Source: an uncultured Pseudomonas sp. (GTDB lineage Bacteria > Pseudomonadota > Gammaproteobacteria > Pseudomonadales > Pseudomonadaceae). From it: a stretch of 64,000 bases of DNA. The stretch spans positions 86,779 through 150,778 of the forward strand of contig NZ_CAMPHV010000008.1 in the NCBI RefSeq assembly GCF_946886105.1. The letters run 5' to 3'. The notes below the pieces were generated by a model. The model was given only the letters and a program-made list of their open reading frames with translations. It searched no databases and was not told where the DNA came from. Both the position numbers and the translations under genes were made by a program. Shown here piece by piece: positions 8,134 through 17,752 of this stretch (positions within the stretch are counted from its first letter, which is position 1; each line of letters begins with the position of its first letter).

Positions 8134-9132
8134 ATGCGCGAACGCACCATCGCCAGCCATTTTGTCCGCGCCGCCATATGCGGGGCCGAGCGCCAGGGCC
8201 ACGACTGTGCGGCGCTACTGCGCCAAGCCGGAATCCAGCCGGCCTTGCTCGACGAGCCGCGCGCCCGGGTCGCGCCGGAGCAATTCGCCCGTCTGCTGCA
8301 ATTGCTCTGGGAAAGCCTCGACGACGAGTACCTGGGCTTTAACCGACAGCGCAGCAAGCGCGGCACCTTCGCCATGATGTGCCATGCGATCATCCACTGC
8401 CATTCGCTGGAAAAAGCCCTGAGCCGCGGCGCCTTGTTCTACGGCCTGTTTCCCGAGGCGCCGAGCATCGTTCTGCAGCGCGAGGGTGACTGGACCCGCC
8501 TGTCGCTGGACCACTCGATGCTCTGCGACCCGGACCATTTCCTGGTGGAAAGCCTGCTGGTGATCTGGCACCGCCTCGGCAGTTGGCTGATCGGCCAGCG
8601 CATCCGCCTGGAGGAAGCCACCTTCGCCTATGCCGAACCGCCCCACTCGAGCGAATACGAGTTGCTGTTCCCCTGCAGCCGACGCTTTTCCGCCGGGGGC
8701 ACCAGCCTGCTGTTCCACGCCCGCTACCTGGCGATGCCGCTGCTGCAGGACGAACGCACGCTCAAGCAGTTCCTGCTGCACTCCCCGGCCGACCTGCTCT
8801 CCCGCCCCGATGGCGGCGACAGCCTGATCAGCCAGATCCGCCGCCAACTGGGCCGCGACTGCTGCAACTGGCCGGACCTCGAAGCGGTCGCGCAACAGCT
8901 GCATATGAGCCCACAAACCCTGCGCCGCCATCTGCGCGAAGAAGGCTCGAGCTTTCAGGAACTCAAGGACCATCTGCGCCGGGATTTGGCGATTTACCAC
9001 CTGGGACGCGACGAACTGGCGATTCAGGATATCGCCGAGCATCTGGGGTTCTCCGAGCCTTCGGCATTTCATCGGGCGTTTAAGAAATGGACGGGGCTGA
9101 CGCCGGGCGCTTATCGGGCGCAGGAGGGTTAG
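8134..9132 (+). CDS. AraC family transcriptional regulator (arabinose-binding-like N-domain)
   Basis: A 332-residue regulator. Residues about 15-200 form the PF12625-type N-terminal domain (ARVAPEQFARLLQLLWESLDDEYLGF, MMCHAIIHCHSLEKAL), also found in OruR/ArgR-like and AraC-type activators of lipid or amino-acid catabolism. The C-terminal 100 residues are the double helix-turn-helix (AVAQQLHMSPQTLRRHLREEGSSFQELKDHLRR ... IAEHLGFSEPSAFHRAFKKWTGLTPGAYR). An AAGGAG sequence lies upstream of ATG 8134. The gene is 59 bases behind the GGDEF-EAL gene and could share its transcript; its target is not evident. Confidence 0.88.
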   Translation: MRERTIASHFVRAAICGAERQGHDCAALLRQAGIQPALLDEPRARVAPEQFARLLQLLWESLDDEYLGFNRQRSKRGTFAMMCHAIIHCHSLEKALSRGALFYGLFPEAPSIVLQREGDWTRLSLDHSMLCDPDHFLVESLLVIWHRLGSWLIGQRIRLEEATFAYAEPPHSSEYELLFPCSRRFSAGGTSLLFHARYLAMPLLQDERTLKQFLLHSPADLLSRPDGGDSLISQIRRQLGRDCCNWPDLEAVAQQLHMSPQTLRRHLREEGSSFQELKDHLRRDLAIYHLGRDELAIQDIAEHLGFSEPSAFHRAFKKWTGLTPGAYRAQEG

Positions 9133-9169
9133 GGCTAAAGGGACTTGTCGCATAGCCCGAACAGAAGCA

Positions 9170-9225
9170 TCAACAGCAAAAGCTCGCGGCTAAAGCCCCT
9201 CCTACAAGGCCGGTGGCGTGCCTTA
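9170..9225. repeat. Pseudomonas REP-like element
   Basis: The segment AGCTCGCGGCTAAAGCCCCT followed by CCTACAAGG matches the general form of Pseudomonas REP sequences (GCGGCTNAAGCCGCTCCTAC). It lies in the 239-base gap between the AraC gene and the converging GGDEF-EAL gene, where bidirectional repeats are common. No other feature is seen in that gap. Confidence 0.5.
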
Positions 9226-9371
9226 AGTCCGTAGGATCGGGCCGCGCAGGTGGCACAACGCGATACCCTTCAGATTGCTGCGGTGGAAAACGCTTCGCAG
9301 TTTTCAACCCTACGCCGATGCGCAAGGCTGTTGCTTTTGATTAACAGAACAGCATGCGAGAACGGGCTGAC

Positions 9372-11972
9372 TTACAGAAGCAAGGAGCTAGCCGCGCGTT
9401 CTTCTGCGTCGAAGTCTTTCAACCACTGTTTGAGCTCAGCGATCGGCTTGGGCGTGCACAGCCAAAAACCCTGCAGTAAATCGCAGCCCTTTGCCTTTAA
9501 ACGGCTGGCGGTCTCGGCGGCCTCAATGCCTTCGCCCACGACCCGGTAACCGAGGCTGCGCGCCATCTGAATGGCGGTGGACACGATCACGTCGGCGCTT
9601 TCGCTGATGCAGATATCGTGAATCAGCGAGCGATCCAGTTTCAGCTCCGAGGCTGGCAGTTGCTTGAGGTAGGACAACGAGGAATAGCCGCTACCAAAAT
9701 CATCGATGGATATCCGATAGCCCAGATCGGCCAAGACGTTCAGCGCCTGCAGGCTGCGGGCAGGGTCGAGCATGGCGGCTGTCTCGGTGATTTCAAGGAT
9801 CACCGAGCAAGCCTGCAATCCACTCTGCTGAAGTGCCGACTCCAATACGCCCTTAAGCTCGGCGGACTCCAGGTCCCGCGCAGAAATATTGATGGCGACC
9901 GTCAATTCCCGGTTGTCGTTGTGCAAGTCCGCCAGGTCTTTCGTGGCCTGCCCGATGACCCATCGGGTCAGTTGGGTGATGACGCCCGTTTCTTCCGCCA
10001 GGGGGATGAAATCTGCCGGGCTTACCCAGCCGCGCTCATCGTGGCGCCATCGAATCAAAGCCTCCACGCCGACAATTTGCCCGGTCTCGAGCTCCTGTTT
10101 GGGCTGGTAATAGAGCATGAGCTGGTTCTGTTGCAGGGCTTTGCGCAAGTCCGCCATCAACGTCAGCCGACTCTCGTTGTAAATATCGTGTGCAGGGGAA
10201 TAGATGCCGGTTTCGTTACCGCCTTGGGGCGTGATCTCCATGCCAACATGAGCGTTGCGGATCAGCTCGGCGGCGGAGCGACCATGCTCCGGGTAACTGG
10301 CGGCGCCAAAGCGCGGGTGCAGTTCTATGGCCAGGTGGTCCAGCGAGATAGGTTCGGTCAACTGCCTTAGCGCGGTGTTGAGAGCTGAGAAATCGTTCCC
10401 CGCTTTATCCACGTCGACCAGCAAGCAGAAACAATCGCCCGACAGCTGATAAACCCGCTCTTCCCGGCCTTGATCGTCGCGAACGGCCTGAATGAAGGGT
10501 AGGCCGGCGGCCAGTTCTAGCATTTGCTCAGCCACGCGTTTCATTATCCATTCGCTCCTGGCCAGGCCCAGGGTGCGATTGATCTCATCGAGCCGCGTGA
10601 TCCGGGCCAACCCCACCATATAACGGCGCTCAGGGGCCTGTTGCAGTTGCTGCCCCACCATCCATTCGAAACGGTTGCGGTTGGGCAGCCCGGTAACCGG
10701 GTCGTGGGTCAAGGCTTCGGTGAGCAGGTTCTGCGCGATGTTGCGCGACTGCGCCTCCTGCAGGCTGGCGGCCTGGGCGATGATTTTGTCTTCGCGCTCG
10801 CGATAAAGCCGATCAGCCAGCGCCAACGTCAGGATAAAGGCTTCGAGTGCAGAACCGATCTGCATGGCGTTCTCGGTAAAGAAGTGCTCAGGAAAGACCC
10901 CGAGCGCCCTGCCGGCCGTTGCCAGTACGCCGATGGTCAGCGGGGTCCAGGCCAGGGTAAAAAATGCTCCGGCCCGCACGCCTTCTATCCAGACGACGGG
11001 ACCGGCGACCAGCAGCAACGAAAAAAAGATCAGCGCGGAAAACGACGCCAGTTGGATGCCCGTGTGATAGTCGAGAAAAGGCGCCGAGAAGAGATACAGC
11101 AACTCGAACACCATCATCGCGATCAGCACTTTATCCAACCGCGGGCTATGAACTCTGGTGTTGAGAAACTCCCGGCAGAAAAGCAGTGAAAACAGCGCCA
11201 GGGCGGGTATCGACACGAGCAGCGCCCTGGCATGCAGTTGCGGTGCATAGGGGTAGAGGTGCTGGAAACTGAAGCCTTTGATGGAGGCGAAAAACAGCAG
11301 ATAGCCGAACAGCGCCAGGGCGTAGTAGAGATAGAGTTTCTCGCGCAGGCTCAGGTACACCGCGAGATTGATCAGGATGATGACGAAGATGCAGCCATAG
11401 TAGAAAAAATGCAGTTTCAGCTCATAGGCGGCGCTTTCAAAAAACGCCTGCTCGCGCCAGATACGCAGCGGCACGATCATCGAGCCGCCCGTCGCGACCC
11501 GAACGAAGACAGTCTTCATTTCTTCAGGAGCCAGGGCCACACGCAACAACATGCTCGGATGGTCCACGTCACGTGGATAAAAAGGCCGGCTGTCGCCAGT
11601 TTTCAGCTCTTTTAGCAGGGTGCTCCCCGCATACTCGTAGAACACCACGTCATCCAACTGGGAATAGCCCAGTTCGGCAATCAAGTTCAGGTTGAGCGGC
11701 GTCTGATTTCTGATAGCGAAGCGCAGCCAGTATGCGGACTCTGTAAGACCGAAGGTGTCGCTGCCAGTGGCTACCAACGACCAGCGCTCATCGGGCAAGG
11801 CGATAACCTGATCAATCGAGGCCTCGCCCGTGGTGTCTTCCCAGAACTGGAAATGCGCCTGGATGTTTGCCGCTGGAGTGATCTCGATCGGCTCTGGTTG
11901 CGCCAAAGCCCTGAAACTCAGGCACGTAACCAGAATGGCGGTCAGGATGGTAAATGCCCGGTTCAGATGCAC
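9372..11972 (-). CDS. 7TMR-DISM sensor GGDEF-EAL protein, probable c-di-GMP phosphodiesterase
   Basis: An 866-residue membrane protein with a cleavable signal (MHLNRAFTILTAILVTCLSFRALAQ). A 7TMR-DISMED2-type periplasmic domain follows (about 30-160, AYWLRFAIRNQTPLNL, FYPRDVDHPSMLLRV), then seven transmembrane helices (about 180-395), GGDEF (about 425-590) and EAL (about 610-855). The GGDEF motif is SGDCF, so cyclase activity is unlikely. The EAL domain retains GVEALIRWRH, AINISARDLES, EITETAAM, IDDFGSGYSSLSYLKQL and KLDRSLI and should be catalytic. DISMED2 domains are thought to bind carbohydrates or similar ligands. It stands alone, converging on the AraC gene. Confidence 0.9.
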   Translation of the reverse strand: MHLNRAFTILTAILVTCLSFRALAQPEPIEITPAANIQAHFQFWEDTTGEASIDQVIALPDERWSLVATGSDTFGLTESAYWLRFAIRNQTPLNLNLIAELGYSQLDDVVFYEYAGSTLLKELKTGDSRPFYPRDVDHPSMLLRVALAPEEMKTVFVRVATGGSMIVPLRIWREQAFFESAAYELKLHFFYYGCIFVIILINLAVYLSLREKLYLYYALALFGYLLFFASIKGFSFQHLYPYAPQLHARALLVSIPALALFSLLFCREFLNTRVHSPRLDKVLIAMMVFELLYLFSAPFLDYHTGIQLASFSALIFFSLLLVAGPVVWIEGVRAGAFFTLAWTPLTIGVLATAGRALGVFPEHFFTENAMQIGSALEAFILTLALADRLYREREDKIIAQAASLQEAQSRNIAQNLLTEALTHDPVTGLPNRNRFEWMVGQQLQQAPERRYMVGLARITRLDEINRTLGLARSEWIMKRVAEQMLELAAGLPFIQAVRDDQGREERVYQLSGDCFCLLVDVDKAGNDFSALNTALRQLTEPISLDHLAIELHPRFGAASYPEHGRSAAELIRNAHVGMEITPQGGNETGIYSPAHDIYNESRLTLMADLRKALQQNQLMLYYQPKQELETGQIVGVEALIRWRHDERGWVSPADFIPLAEETGVITQLTRWVIGQATKDLADLHNDNRELTVAINISARDLESAELKGVLESALQQSGLQACSVILEITETAAMLDPARSLQALNVLADLGYRISIDDFGSGYSSLSYLKQLPASELKLDRSLIHDICISESADVIVSTAIQMARSLGYRVVGEGIEAAETASRLKAKGCDLLQGFWLCTPKPIAELKQWLKDFDAEERAASSLLL

Positions 11973-12570
11973 GGAATGACGTCTCCGTTAGCGGCCAGTC
12001 GGCGGCATTTTTTATTTTCGTTGTTGCTCGCAGTGTAGTCTCTCGATGCCTTAAGAGAAGCGGCGCGGACAGGCATATATGCTGCGATTTGTAATGCGAA
12101 ATGCAGGTATTGCATGGGATTGCGCATCGCCTGGCGGGACTCGGGTACGAGCTTGCGACATCGCCATAGCGTCAAACACGGCGGCGCCTGGTTCGTCCCT
12201 TTTACGCCGCGCCCGTGCGGACGAGCGAAAATTTCTTTCAGCAGATCGAAACGCAGCGACGAACTCTAGGGTCAACTCCGTTCAGCATCGCGGCGCTCGA
12301 CCGGCGCGACGGATACCGCGCCCAGAAGAACCGATATCGACCGCCCGTCCTGATCCAGGCCCAGTGCTATGCCTTTAACCCATGCCCGGTCTAGCCTGGA
12401 ATCAATAGTCCTATGGAGTCAGCTGCGCTGCCTGCCGGGCCTGACGACCAGTCGTCCAGAGGTAAGGAAACCTGCCGTCCCTGTCGTTCCTCTGCGTGAT
12501 CATCTGCCTTCCCCTTGCATGCGGACTGCGCTGAGTTACCTCACACCGGAACACGCAGGAGAACCCGATC
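11973..12570. other. Long intergenic region, no gene recognised
   Basis: About 600 bases separate the divergent starts of the 7TM GGDEF-EAL gene and the DUF900 hydrolase. Short open frames exist on both strands, but none shows a plausible ribosome site with recognisable protein composition. The region presumably carries both promoters. GGAG lies ahead of the downstream ATG at 12571. Confidence 0.5.
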
Positions 12571-13575
12571 ATGAACGATTTCGTGGTGAGCGCCCGCCAA
12601 GTCAGGCGGGGCATTTTCAAAGCCGAACCCGGCCCTTCGCGCATGCTCTTGGTACCCGATGACGCGCGAGCGCCTTTACCCAGCCATGGCCGCACGGGCG
12701 CCATCTGGACAAATGCATGGGTGCAGCGACTGCTGGACGAGGCGATCTGGGGCACCGACGAGCGCACCGGTACCCCGCGCGGCGACATCCTGGTGTACGT
12801 ACACGGCTACAACAACAGCGCCGAGGTGGTATTGGCGCGCCACCGCCGCCTCGAGGCCGACCTCAAAAGCATCGGCTGGAAAGGCGCGATGGTTTCCTTC
12901 GACTGGCCGAGCGACAAACGTACGATCGGCTATCTGGAGGACCGCCACGATGCCAAGCGCTCGGCGATGCGCCTGGTCACCGACCTGATCGCCCTGCTGG
13001 CCGCCAAGCAAACCCACGATTGCGCGGTGAACACCCACATAATCGCCCACTCGATGGGGGCCTATGTGGTCCGTGAAGCCTTCGATGACGCCGACGATGC
13101 GCAGCTGGCCGACAACAGCTGGATGATCAGCCAACTGTGCCTGATCGGCGCCGACGTCTCCGCCGCCTCGCTCAGCGCGGGCCATGCCAGCAGCGACTCG
13201 CTGTACCGGCACTGCACCCGCCTGACCAACTACTTCAGCCTCGGCGACAGCATGCTGAAATTATCCAACGTCAAACGCGTCGGGGTCGCACCGCGCGCAG
13301 GCCGCATCGGTTTAGCGACGCCTACGCCGATCAAGGCGGTGGATATCGATTGCACGGCTTATCACCAGGCCTTGTTGCTCGACCCGACCCTACAGCGAAG
13401 CGATCAGCCCCAGGGCTTTCTCGGTAACCCGAATCACTCCTGGTTTATCGGCAACCGGGTTTTCACCCTGGATCTGTTCGAAACCCTCAGGGGCGACCTG
13501 GACCGCCGCCTTGTCGCCACCCGCAGCCGGATCGAGCAATCGCCCCGGTTGCGCCTGGTGCCGGTCGAGCTTTAA
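12571..13575 (+). CDS. DUF900-type alpha/beta hydrolase
   Basis: A 334-residue protein with the DUF900 fold: DILVYVHGYNNSAEVVLARH (oxyanion strand, about residues 70-90), MVSFDWPSDKRTIGYLEDRHDAKRSA, and the nucleophile elbow AHSMGAYVVREAF (Ser about residue 160). The final histidine may be in NPNHSWFIGN near residue 290. No signal peptide is seen, so it should be cytosolic. The reaction is unknown; the family includes esterase/lipase-like enzymes. GGAGAACCCGATC precedes the ATG. Monocistronic, with no functional clue from its neighbours. Confidence 0.8.
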   Translation: MNDFVVSARQVRRGIFKAEPGPSRMLLVPDDARAPLPSHGRTGAIWTNAWVQRLLDEAIWGTDERTGTPRGDILVYVHGYNNSAEVVLARHRRLEADLKSIGWKGAMVSFDWPSDKRTIGYLEDRHDAKRSAMRLVTDLIALLAAKQTHDCAVNTHIIAHSMGAYVVREAFDDADDAQLADNSWMISQLCLIGADVSAASLSAGHASSDSLYRHCTRLTNYFSLGDSMLKLSNVKRVGVAPRAGRIGLATPTPIKAVDIDCTAYHQALLLDPTLQRSDQPQGFLGNPNHSWFIGNRVFTLDLFETLRGDLDRRLVATRSRIEQSPRLRLVPVEL

Positions 13576-13790
13576 AAATTGCGGGCAAAAAAAACGGGAC
13601 CCCTATCGGGCTCCCGCATTTAAATCGGAACCGGAGCTCCAACAAATAACCTCACCTGCGTTTCGAAAAACGCGGCGCTAGTGTGACAAAAGCGCCGCCT
13701 ACAAACCGTTTTGCTTTGTTAGCGCTTTGCAAAGAAATGTAAATGCAGCATTGGCTGGCCGCGCGCGGCGGTGCACGGCAGAATGCCGGC

Positions 13791-14501
13791 ATGAACGACT
13801 TCTACCTACCGGCGTATTGCAGCGCCCTGAGCGCGGATTGGCCGCAACCCCTGCGCCTGCCCGAGGTGCACATGCTCAGCACGCGATTCGATGTGGCGCT
13901 GCTGCACCCCGAGGATTTTCAGCGCTGCGGCGTCCCAAGCGTGAACGGCGTGGCCAAGCGCCAGGCCGAGCACCTGGCCGGGCGTTTGTGCGCGCGCGAG
14001 GCGTTGCGCGCCCTGACCGGCGTAGCGCAAATACCGGCCATTGGCGAGGATCGCGCACCGCAATGGCCGGCCGGCATAGCCGGCTCCATCACCCACGGCG
14101 CCGGTTGGGCCGGCGCCGTGGTCGCTCAGCGCAGTGCATGGCGCGGCCTGGGGCTGGATGTGGAAAAGCACTTGCCGGAGCAACGCGCCGAGCGCCTGGC
14201 CGAGCAAATCCTCACCCCGGCCGAGCTGTCGCGACTGGAGAACTTGCCCGCCGCGCAACGCGCCGCGCGCATCGGCCTGACCTTCTCGCTCAAGGAAAGC
14301 CTGTTCAAAGCGCTCTATCCCCTGGTACTGCGCCAATTCTATTTTCACGATGCCGAACTGATCGACTCGGACCCGAACGGCCGCGCCAGCCTGCGCCTGT
14401 TGATCGACCTGCACGCCGACTGGCCAGCCGGTAGCCAGCTGCAAGGGCAGTTCGCCGAGTTCGACGGCCATTTGCTCAGCCTGGTCGGGATTCCCGCCTG
14501 A
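13791..14501 (+). CDS. pcpS: 4'-phosphopantetheinyl transferase, PcpS type
   Basis: A 236-residue member of the EntD-like group of phosphopantetheinyl transferases, which move the phosphopantetheine arm from CoA to carrier proteins. The signatures are present: AKRQAEHLAGRLCAREAL, GEDRAPQWPAGIAGSITH, GLGLDVE (Mg-binding Asp/Glu) and LTFSLKESLFKALYP (the WxxKExxFK-type motif). The sequence is close to PcpS of P. aeruginosa, where one enzyme serves both fatty-acid and siderophore carrier proteins. The start at 13791 (MNDFYLP) matches that protein better than the ATG at 13743, though no strong ribosome site is visible for either. Confidence 0.93.
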   Translation: MNDFYLPAYCSALSADWPQPLRLPEVHMLSTRFDVALLHPEDFQRCGVPSVNGVAKRQAEHLAGRLCAREALRALTGVAQIPAIGEDRAPQWPAGIAGSITHGAGWAGAVVAQRSAWRGLGLDVEKHLPEQRAERLAEQILTPAELSRLENLPAAQRAARIGLTFSLKESLFKALYPLVLRQFYFHDAELIDSDPNGRASLRLLIDLHADWPAGSQLQGQFAEFDGHLLSLVGIPA

Positions 14502-14603
14502 GGATTTCCGCCTGATATCGCTTTTCCCCGGCCGATTGCAGCGCGCGGCCCCTTGCGACGGCCAATTCCGATAAACTCCGGCGATTGCCGCCTGGAGTGC
14601 CCC

Positions 14604-15893
14604 ATGCACGAAGAACTGAACCAAGGCCTGATCGATTTCCTCAAGGCCTCGCCCACCCCTTTTCACGCCACCGCCAGCCTGGCCCAGCGCCTCGAAGCCG
14701 CCGGCTTCCAGCACCTCGACGAGCGCACAACCTGGCATACCGAAGCCGGTGGCCGCTATTACGTGACCCGTAACGACTCCTCGATCATCGCCTTCAAGCT
14801 CGGCAAACGCTCGCCGCTGGAAGGCGGCATCCGCCTGGTCGGCGCGCACACTGACAGCCCCTGCCTGCGGGTCAAGCCACAACCGGAATTGCAGAAACAA
14901 GGGTTCTTCCAACTCGGTGTGGAAGTCTATGGCGGCGCGCTGTTCGCCCCCTGGTTCGACCGCGATCTGTCGCTGGCCGGACGGGTGACCTACCGCCGCG
15001 CCGGCAAGGTGGAAAGTCAGCTGATCGACTTCCAGGCGCCAATCGCGGTGATCCCCAACCTGGCGATTCACCTCAACCGCGAAGCCAACCAGGGTTGGCC
15101 GATCAACGCGCAAACCGAATTGCCGCCGATTCTCGCCCAGCTCGCCGATCCCGAAGCCGCCGACTTCCGCGCCCTGCTCACCGAACAACTGGCGCGCGAA
15201 CACGACTTCAACGCCGATGCGGTGCTCGACTTCGAACTGAGCTTCTACGATACCCAGGCCGCCGCGGTGGTGGGTTTGAATGGCGACTTCATCGCCGGGG
15301 CGCGGCTGGACAACCTGCTGTCTTGCTACGCCGGGCTGCAAGCCCTGCTCGCCGCGCCGGACGAGGAAAGCTGCGTGCTGGTCTGCACCGACCACGAGGA
15401 GGTCGGCTCCTGCTCGGCCTGTGGCGCCGACGGCCCGATGCTCGAACAGGTGCTGCGCCGCGTGCTGCCGGAAGGTGATGGTTTCGTCCGCACCATTCAG
15501 CGCTCGCTGCTGGTCTCGGCCGACAACGCCCATGCCGTGCACCCCAACTACGCCGACAAGCACGACGGCAACCACGGCCCCAAGCTCAACGCCGGCCCAG
15601 TGATCAAGATCAACAGCAACCAGCGCTACGCCACCAACAGCGAAACCGCCGGTTTCTTCCGCCATCTGTGCCTGGAAAACGAAGTGCCGGTGCAGAGCTT
15701 CGTCACCCGCAGCGACATGGGCTGCGGCTCGACCATCGGCCCGATCACCGCCAGCCAGCTCGGCGTGCGAACTGTGGACATCGGCCTGCCGACCTTCGCC
15801 ATGCACTCGATCCGCGAACTGGCCGGCAGCCACGACCTGGCGCATCTGGTCAAGGTGTTGAGCGCCTTCTACGCCAGCGCCGAGTTGCCCTGA
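14604..15893 (+). CDS. apeB: M18 family aminopeptidase
   Basis: A 429-residue zinc aminopeptidase of family M18, the usual length of the Pseudomonas ApeB protein. Metal-site motifs appear in order: [14 protein letters not shown] (His/Asp near residue 80), [24 protein letters not shown] (Glu-Glu), [12 protein letters not shown], and the C-terminal [17 protein letters not shown] (His). It removes N-terminal residues from peptides in the cytosol. The start at 14604 is preceded by TGGAGTG. It follows pcpS on the same strand 102 bases on but is functionally unrelated. Confidence 0.95.
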   Translation: MHEELNQGLIDFLKASPTPFHATASLAQRLEAAGFQHLDERTTWHTEAGGRYYVTRNDSSIIAFKLGKRSPLEGGIRLVGAHTDSPCLRVKPQPELQKQGFFQLGVEVYGGALFAPWFDRDLSLAGRVTYRRAGKVESQLIDFQAPIAVIPNLAIHLNREANQGWPINAQTELPPILAQLADPEAADFRALLTEQLAREHDFNADAVLDFELSFYDTQAAAVVGLNGDFIAGARLDNLLSCYAGLQALLAAPDEESCVLVCTDHEEVGSCSACGADGPMLEQVLRRVLPEGDGFVRTIQRSLLVSADNAHAVHPNYADKHDGNHGPKLNAGPVIKINSNQRYATNSETAGFFRHLCLENEVPVQSFVTRSDMGCGSTIGPITASQLGVRTVDIGLPTFAMHSIRELAGSHDLAHLVKVLSAFYASAELP

Positions 15894-15902
15894 CGCAGAC
15901 GC

Positions 15903-16865
15903 TTAGCGCTTGAACTGTTGCCGATAGGTCGCCGGAGTCATCCCGGTGACCTGTTTGAACGTCCGGCGAAAGCTGGACTCGTCGCTGTAGCCCAGTGCGC
16001 CGCTGATGCGGCCGATCGAATCGGTGGTCATGGTCAGGCGCTCCGCGGCTTGATTGAGCTTGATCAGGCGCACCTGATCGGACACCGCATTACCCGTCAG
16101 CGCCTGGACTTTGCGGGCCAGCGTGCGAGCGGAAACCGCGAGCTCGTCGGCGAGGCGCTGCACGCTCAGTTGCTGCGCCGGCAAGCGTTCCACCAACAGG
16201 TGCAACCGGCGTAGCAGCGGGTCGGCATTCTCCAGCAGTCCGATGGCGCGGAACACCGAAGTAGTGGGCTCGGGGCGCGGCAACACCATCAGCCTGGCGA
16301 TATCGCGGTAGATCGCCTCCCCCAGCTGCCGCTCTATCAGCGCCCGGGCAATCGACAGGTAACCGCTGACACCGGATGCCGTCATATTCAGGCGATTGGT
16401 CACCTGGGCCTGCTCGAATTGCCAATCCACTTTGGGAAAGCGCGTTTGCAAGCTCGACGCCAGCCACCAAGTGGCCGTCGCCGACTCGCCATTCAAGCGT
16501 CCGCTTTGCGCCAACAGGCAGACGCCGGTGCAGTAGCTCCATAACTGAGTCGTGCGCGGCAACTGGGCCAGGCCGCGAATCACCTCACGATTGGCCTCCA
16601 GCGCCTGCGCGATCATGGCCTCCGAGTCCGCCCAGAGCCCTGGAATCAGCACGGCGCTGCACGCGCCCTCCGCCAGGCGGCTTTGCGGCTGCAAACGCAG
16701 ACCCTGGGCGCACTCCACCAGCTGGGTATCGAACCCCAACCAGCGCAGTTGAAAATGCCGCTGGCCGACACGTTGGTTGGCGGCGACCAACAAGTCGGCG
16801 AAGGCGAACAGGCCCGCAGGCATGCAACCGGGATACAACAAAAGGCCGATGTTCTGGGTAGGCAT
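15903..16865 (-). CDS. GlxA-type AraC family regulator with DJ-1/PfpI domain
   Basis: A 320-residue regulator. Residues 1-185 form a DJ-1/PfpI-like domain (GLLLYPGCMPAGLFAFADLL, LWSYCTGVCLLAQSGRLNG with the nucleophile-elbow cysteine, ATATWWLASSLQTRFP). Residues about 215-320 form an AraC helix-turn-helix pair (LADELAVSARTLARKVQALTG, GRISGALGYSDESSFRRTFKQVTGMTPATYR). This GlxA/CdhR-like architecture often controls amino-acid or quaternary-amine catabolism. It is divergent from the MBL-fold hydrolase gene, which may be its target. Confidence 0.88.
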   Translation of the reverse strand: MPTQNIGLLLYPGCMPAGLFAFADLLVAANQRVGQRHFQLRWLGFDTQLVECAQGLRLQPQSRLAEGACSAVLIPGLWADSEAMIAQALEANREVIRGLAQLPRTTQLWSYCTGVCLLAQSGRLNGESATATWWLASSLQTRFPKVDWQFEQAQVTNRLNMTASGVSGYLSIARALIERQLGEAIYRDIARLMVLPRPEPTTSVFRAIGLLENADPLLRRLHLLVERLPAQQLSVQRLADELAVSARTLARKVQALTGNAVSDQVRLIKLNQAAERLTMTTDSIGRISGALGYSDESSFRRTFKQVTGMTPATYRQQFKR

Positions 16866-16949
16866 GAAATGTCCGCTTTATGGCAATCCTCGCCATCTTT
16901 ATGCCGCCGCGCAATTTTTACAATGGTCACTCCTATCCCGGAGTTCGCC

Positions 16950-17747
16950 ATGAAGATCACTCAACTGCGCAATGCCACCCTGATCGTCGAGTTCGGCCAA
17001 GTACGCCTGCTGGTCGACCCCATGCTGGCCGCCAAGGGGCAATTACCGGCCCTCAAGTATCTCGCCCGCCGTCGGCGCAACCCGCTGGTCGAGCTGCCGG
17101 ACAATGCCAACGAACACCTGCAAGGCGTGACCCATTGCCTGATCACCCATTGCCAGAAAGGCCATTTCGACCACCTCGACCGCGCCGCGATCCGCTGGCT
17201 GCGCGCTGGCAACATTCCGGTGTTGTGCATGGCGGAGGATGCCGACTACCTGCGCAAGCGCCGACTGAACGTGCAGGTGCTGCCTGACCGCGCGGGCGGC
17301 GCCTTCTTCAATGGCAGCATCCAGGCGATCCCCTGCCTGCATGGCGAGGGTCTGATTGGCCGCCTGATGGCCCACGGTTACGGTTACTTTATCCAGATAC
17401 CCGGAGAACCCAGCCTTTATATAGCCGGCGACACCCTGCTCACCGCCAAGGTGCGCCAATGCCTGACCGAGCTGGCACCGGCGCTCAGCGTGCTGCCGGC
17501 GGGCGGGGCGCGGTTCGATGTCGGCGGCGAAATCATCATGGGCCAGGCGGACATACTCGCGGCGCTGCAACTGAGCGAGGGCATCGTGATCGCCAACCAC
17601 CTGGAAGCCCTCGACCATTGCCCGACGACCCGCGCTGGGCTGTTGCAAGCGGCCGCTCAGCGAGGTCTTGAGCAGCGTTTACGGGTGCCGCTGGATGGGC
17701 AGACCCTGGAGTTCTCGGTAGAAATGTCAGGGCTGATCGCGGTGTAA
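16950..17747 (+). CDS. MBL-fold metallo-hydrolase
   Basis: A 265-residue protein beginning MKITQLRNATLIVEFGQVRLLVDP, the opening of UlaG/RomA-like metallo-beta-lactamase-fold proteins. The metal motif is THCQKGHFDHLD, a variant of THxHxDH in which the first histidine pair is spread by inserted residues. Later parts are YIAGDTLL (metal-bridging Asp) and IVIANHLEALDHCP. The substrate is not predictable. It is transcribed divergently from the GlxA-type regulator 84 bases away, which suggests local regulation. Its C-terminus converges on the GntR gene. Confidence 0.82.
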   Translation: MKITQLRNATLIVEFGQVRLLVDPMLAAKGQLPALKYLARRRRNPLVELPDNANEHLQGVTHCLITHCQKGHFDHLDRAAIRWLRAGNIPVLCMAEDADYLRKRRLNVQVLPDRAGGAFFNGSIQAIPCLHGEGLIGRLMAHGYGYFIQIPGEPSLYIAGDTLLTAKVRQCLTELAPALSVLPAGGARFDVGGEIIMGQADILAALQLSEGIVIANHLEALDHCPTTRAGLLQAAAQRGLEQRLRVPLDGQTLEFSVEMSGLIAV

Positions 17748-17752
17748 GCGGC

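Noticed and set aside
12079..12378. A 99-codon frame in the gap before the DUF900 gene
   Set aside because: No ribosome site, no hydrophobic core or motif, overlaps other short frames on both strands.
13581..13617. Terminator after the DUF900 gene
   Set aside because: CGGGA/TCCCG and GCGGG/CCCGC pairings are interrupted and there is no convincing T-run.
13806..15845. A 679-codon open frame on the minus strand
   Set aside because: It is antisense to pcpS and apeB, which have clear family motifs. High GC leaves long open antisense frames; the translation is Gln/Ala/Gly/His-rich with no domain.
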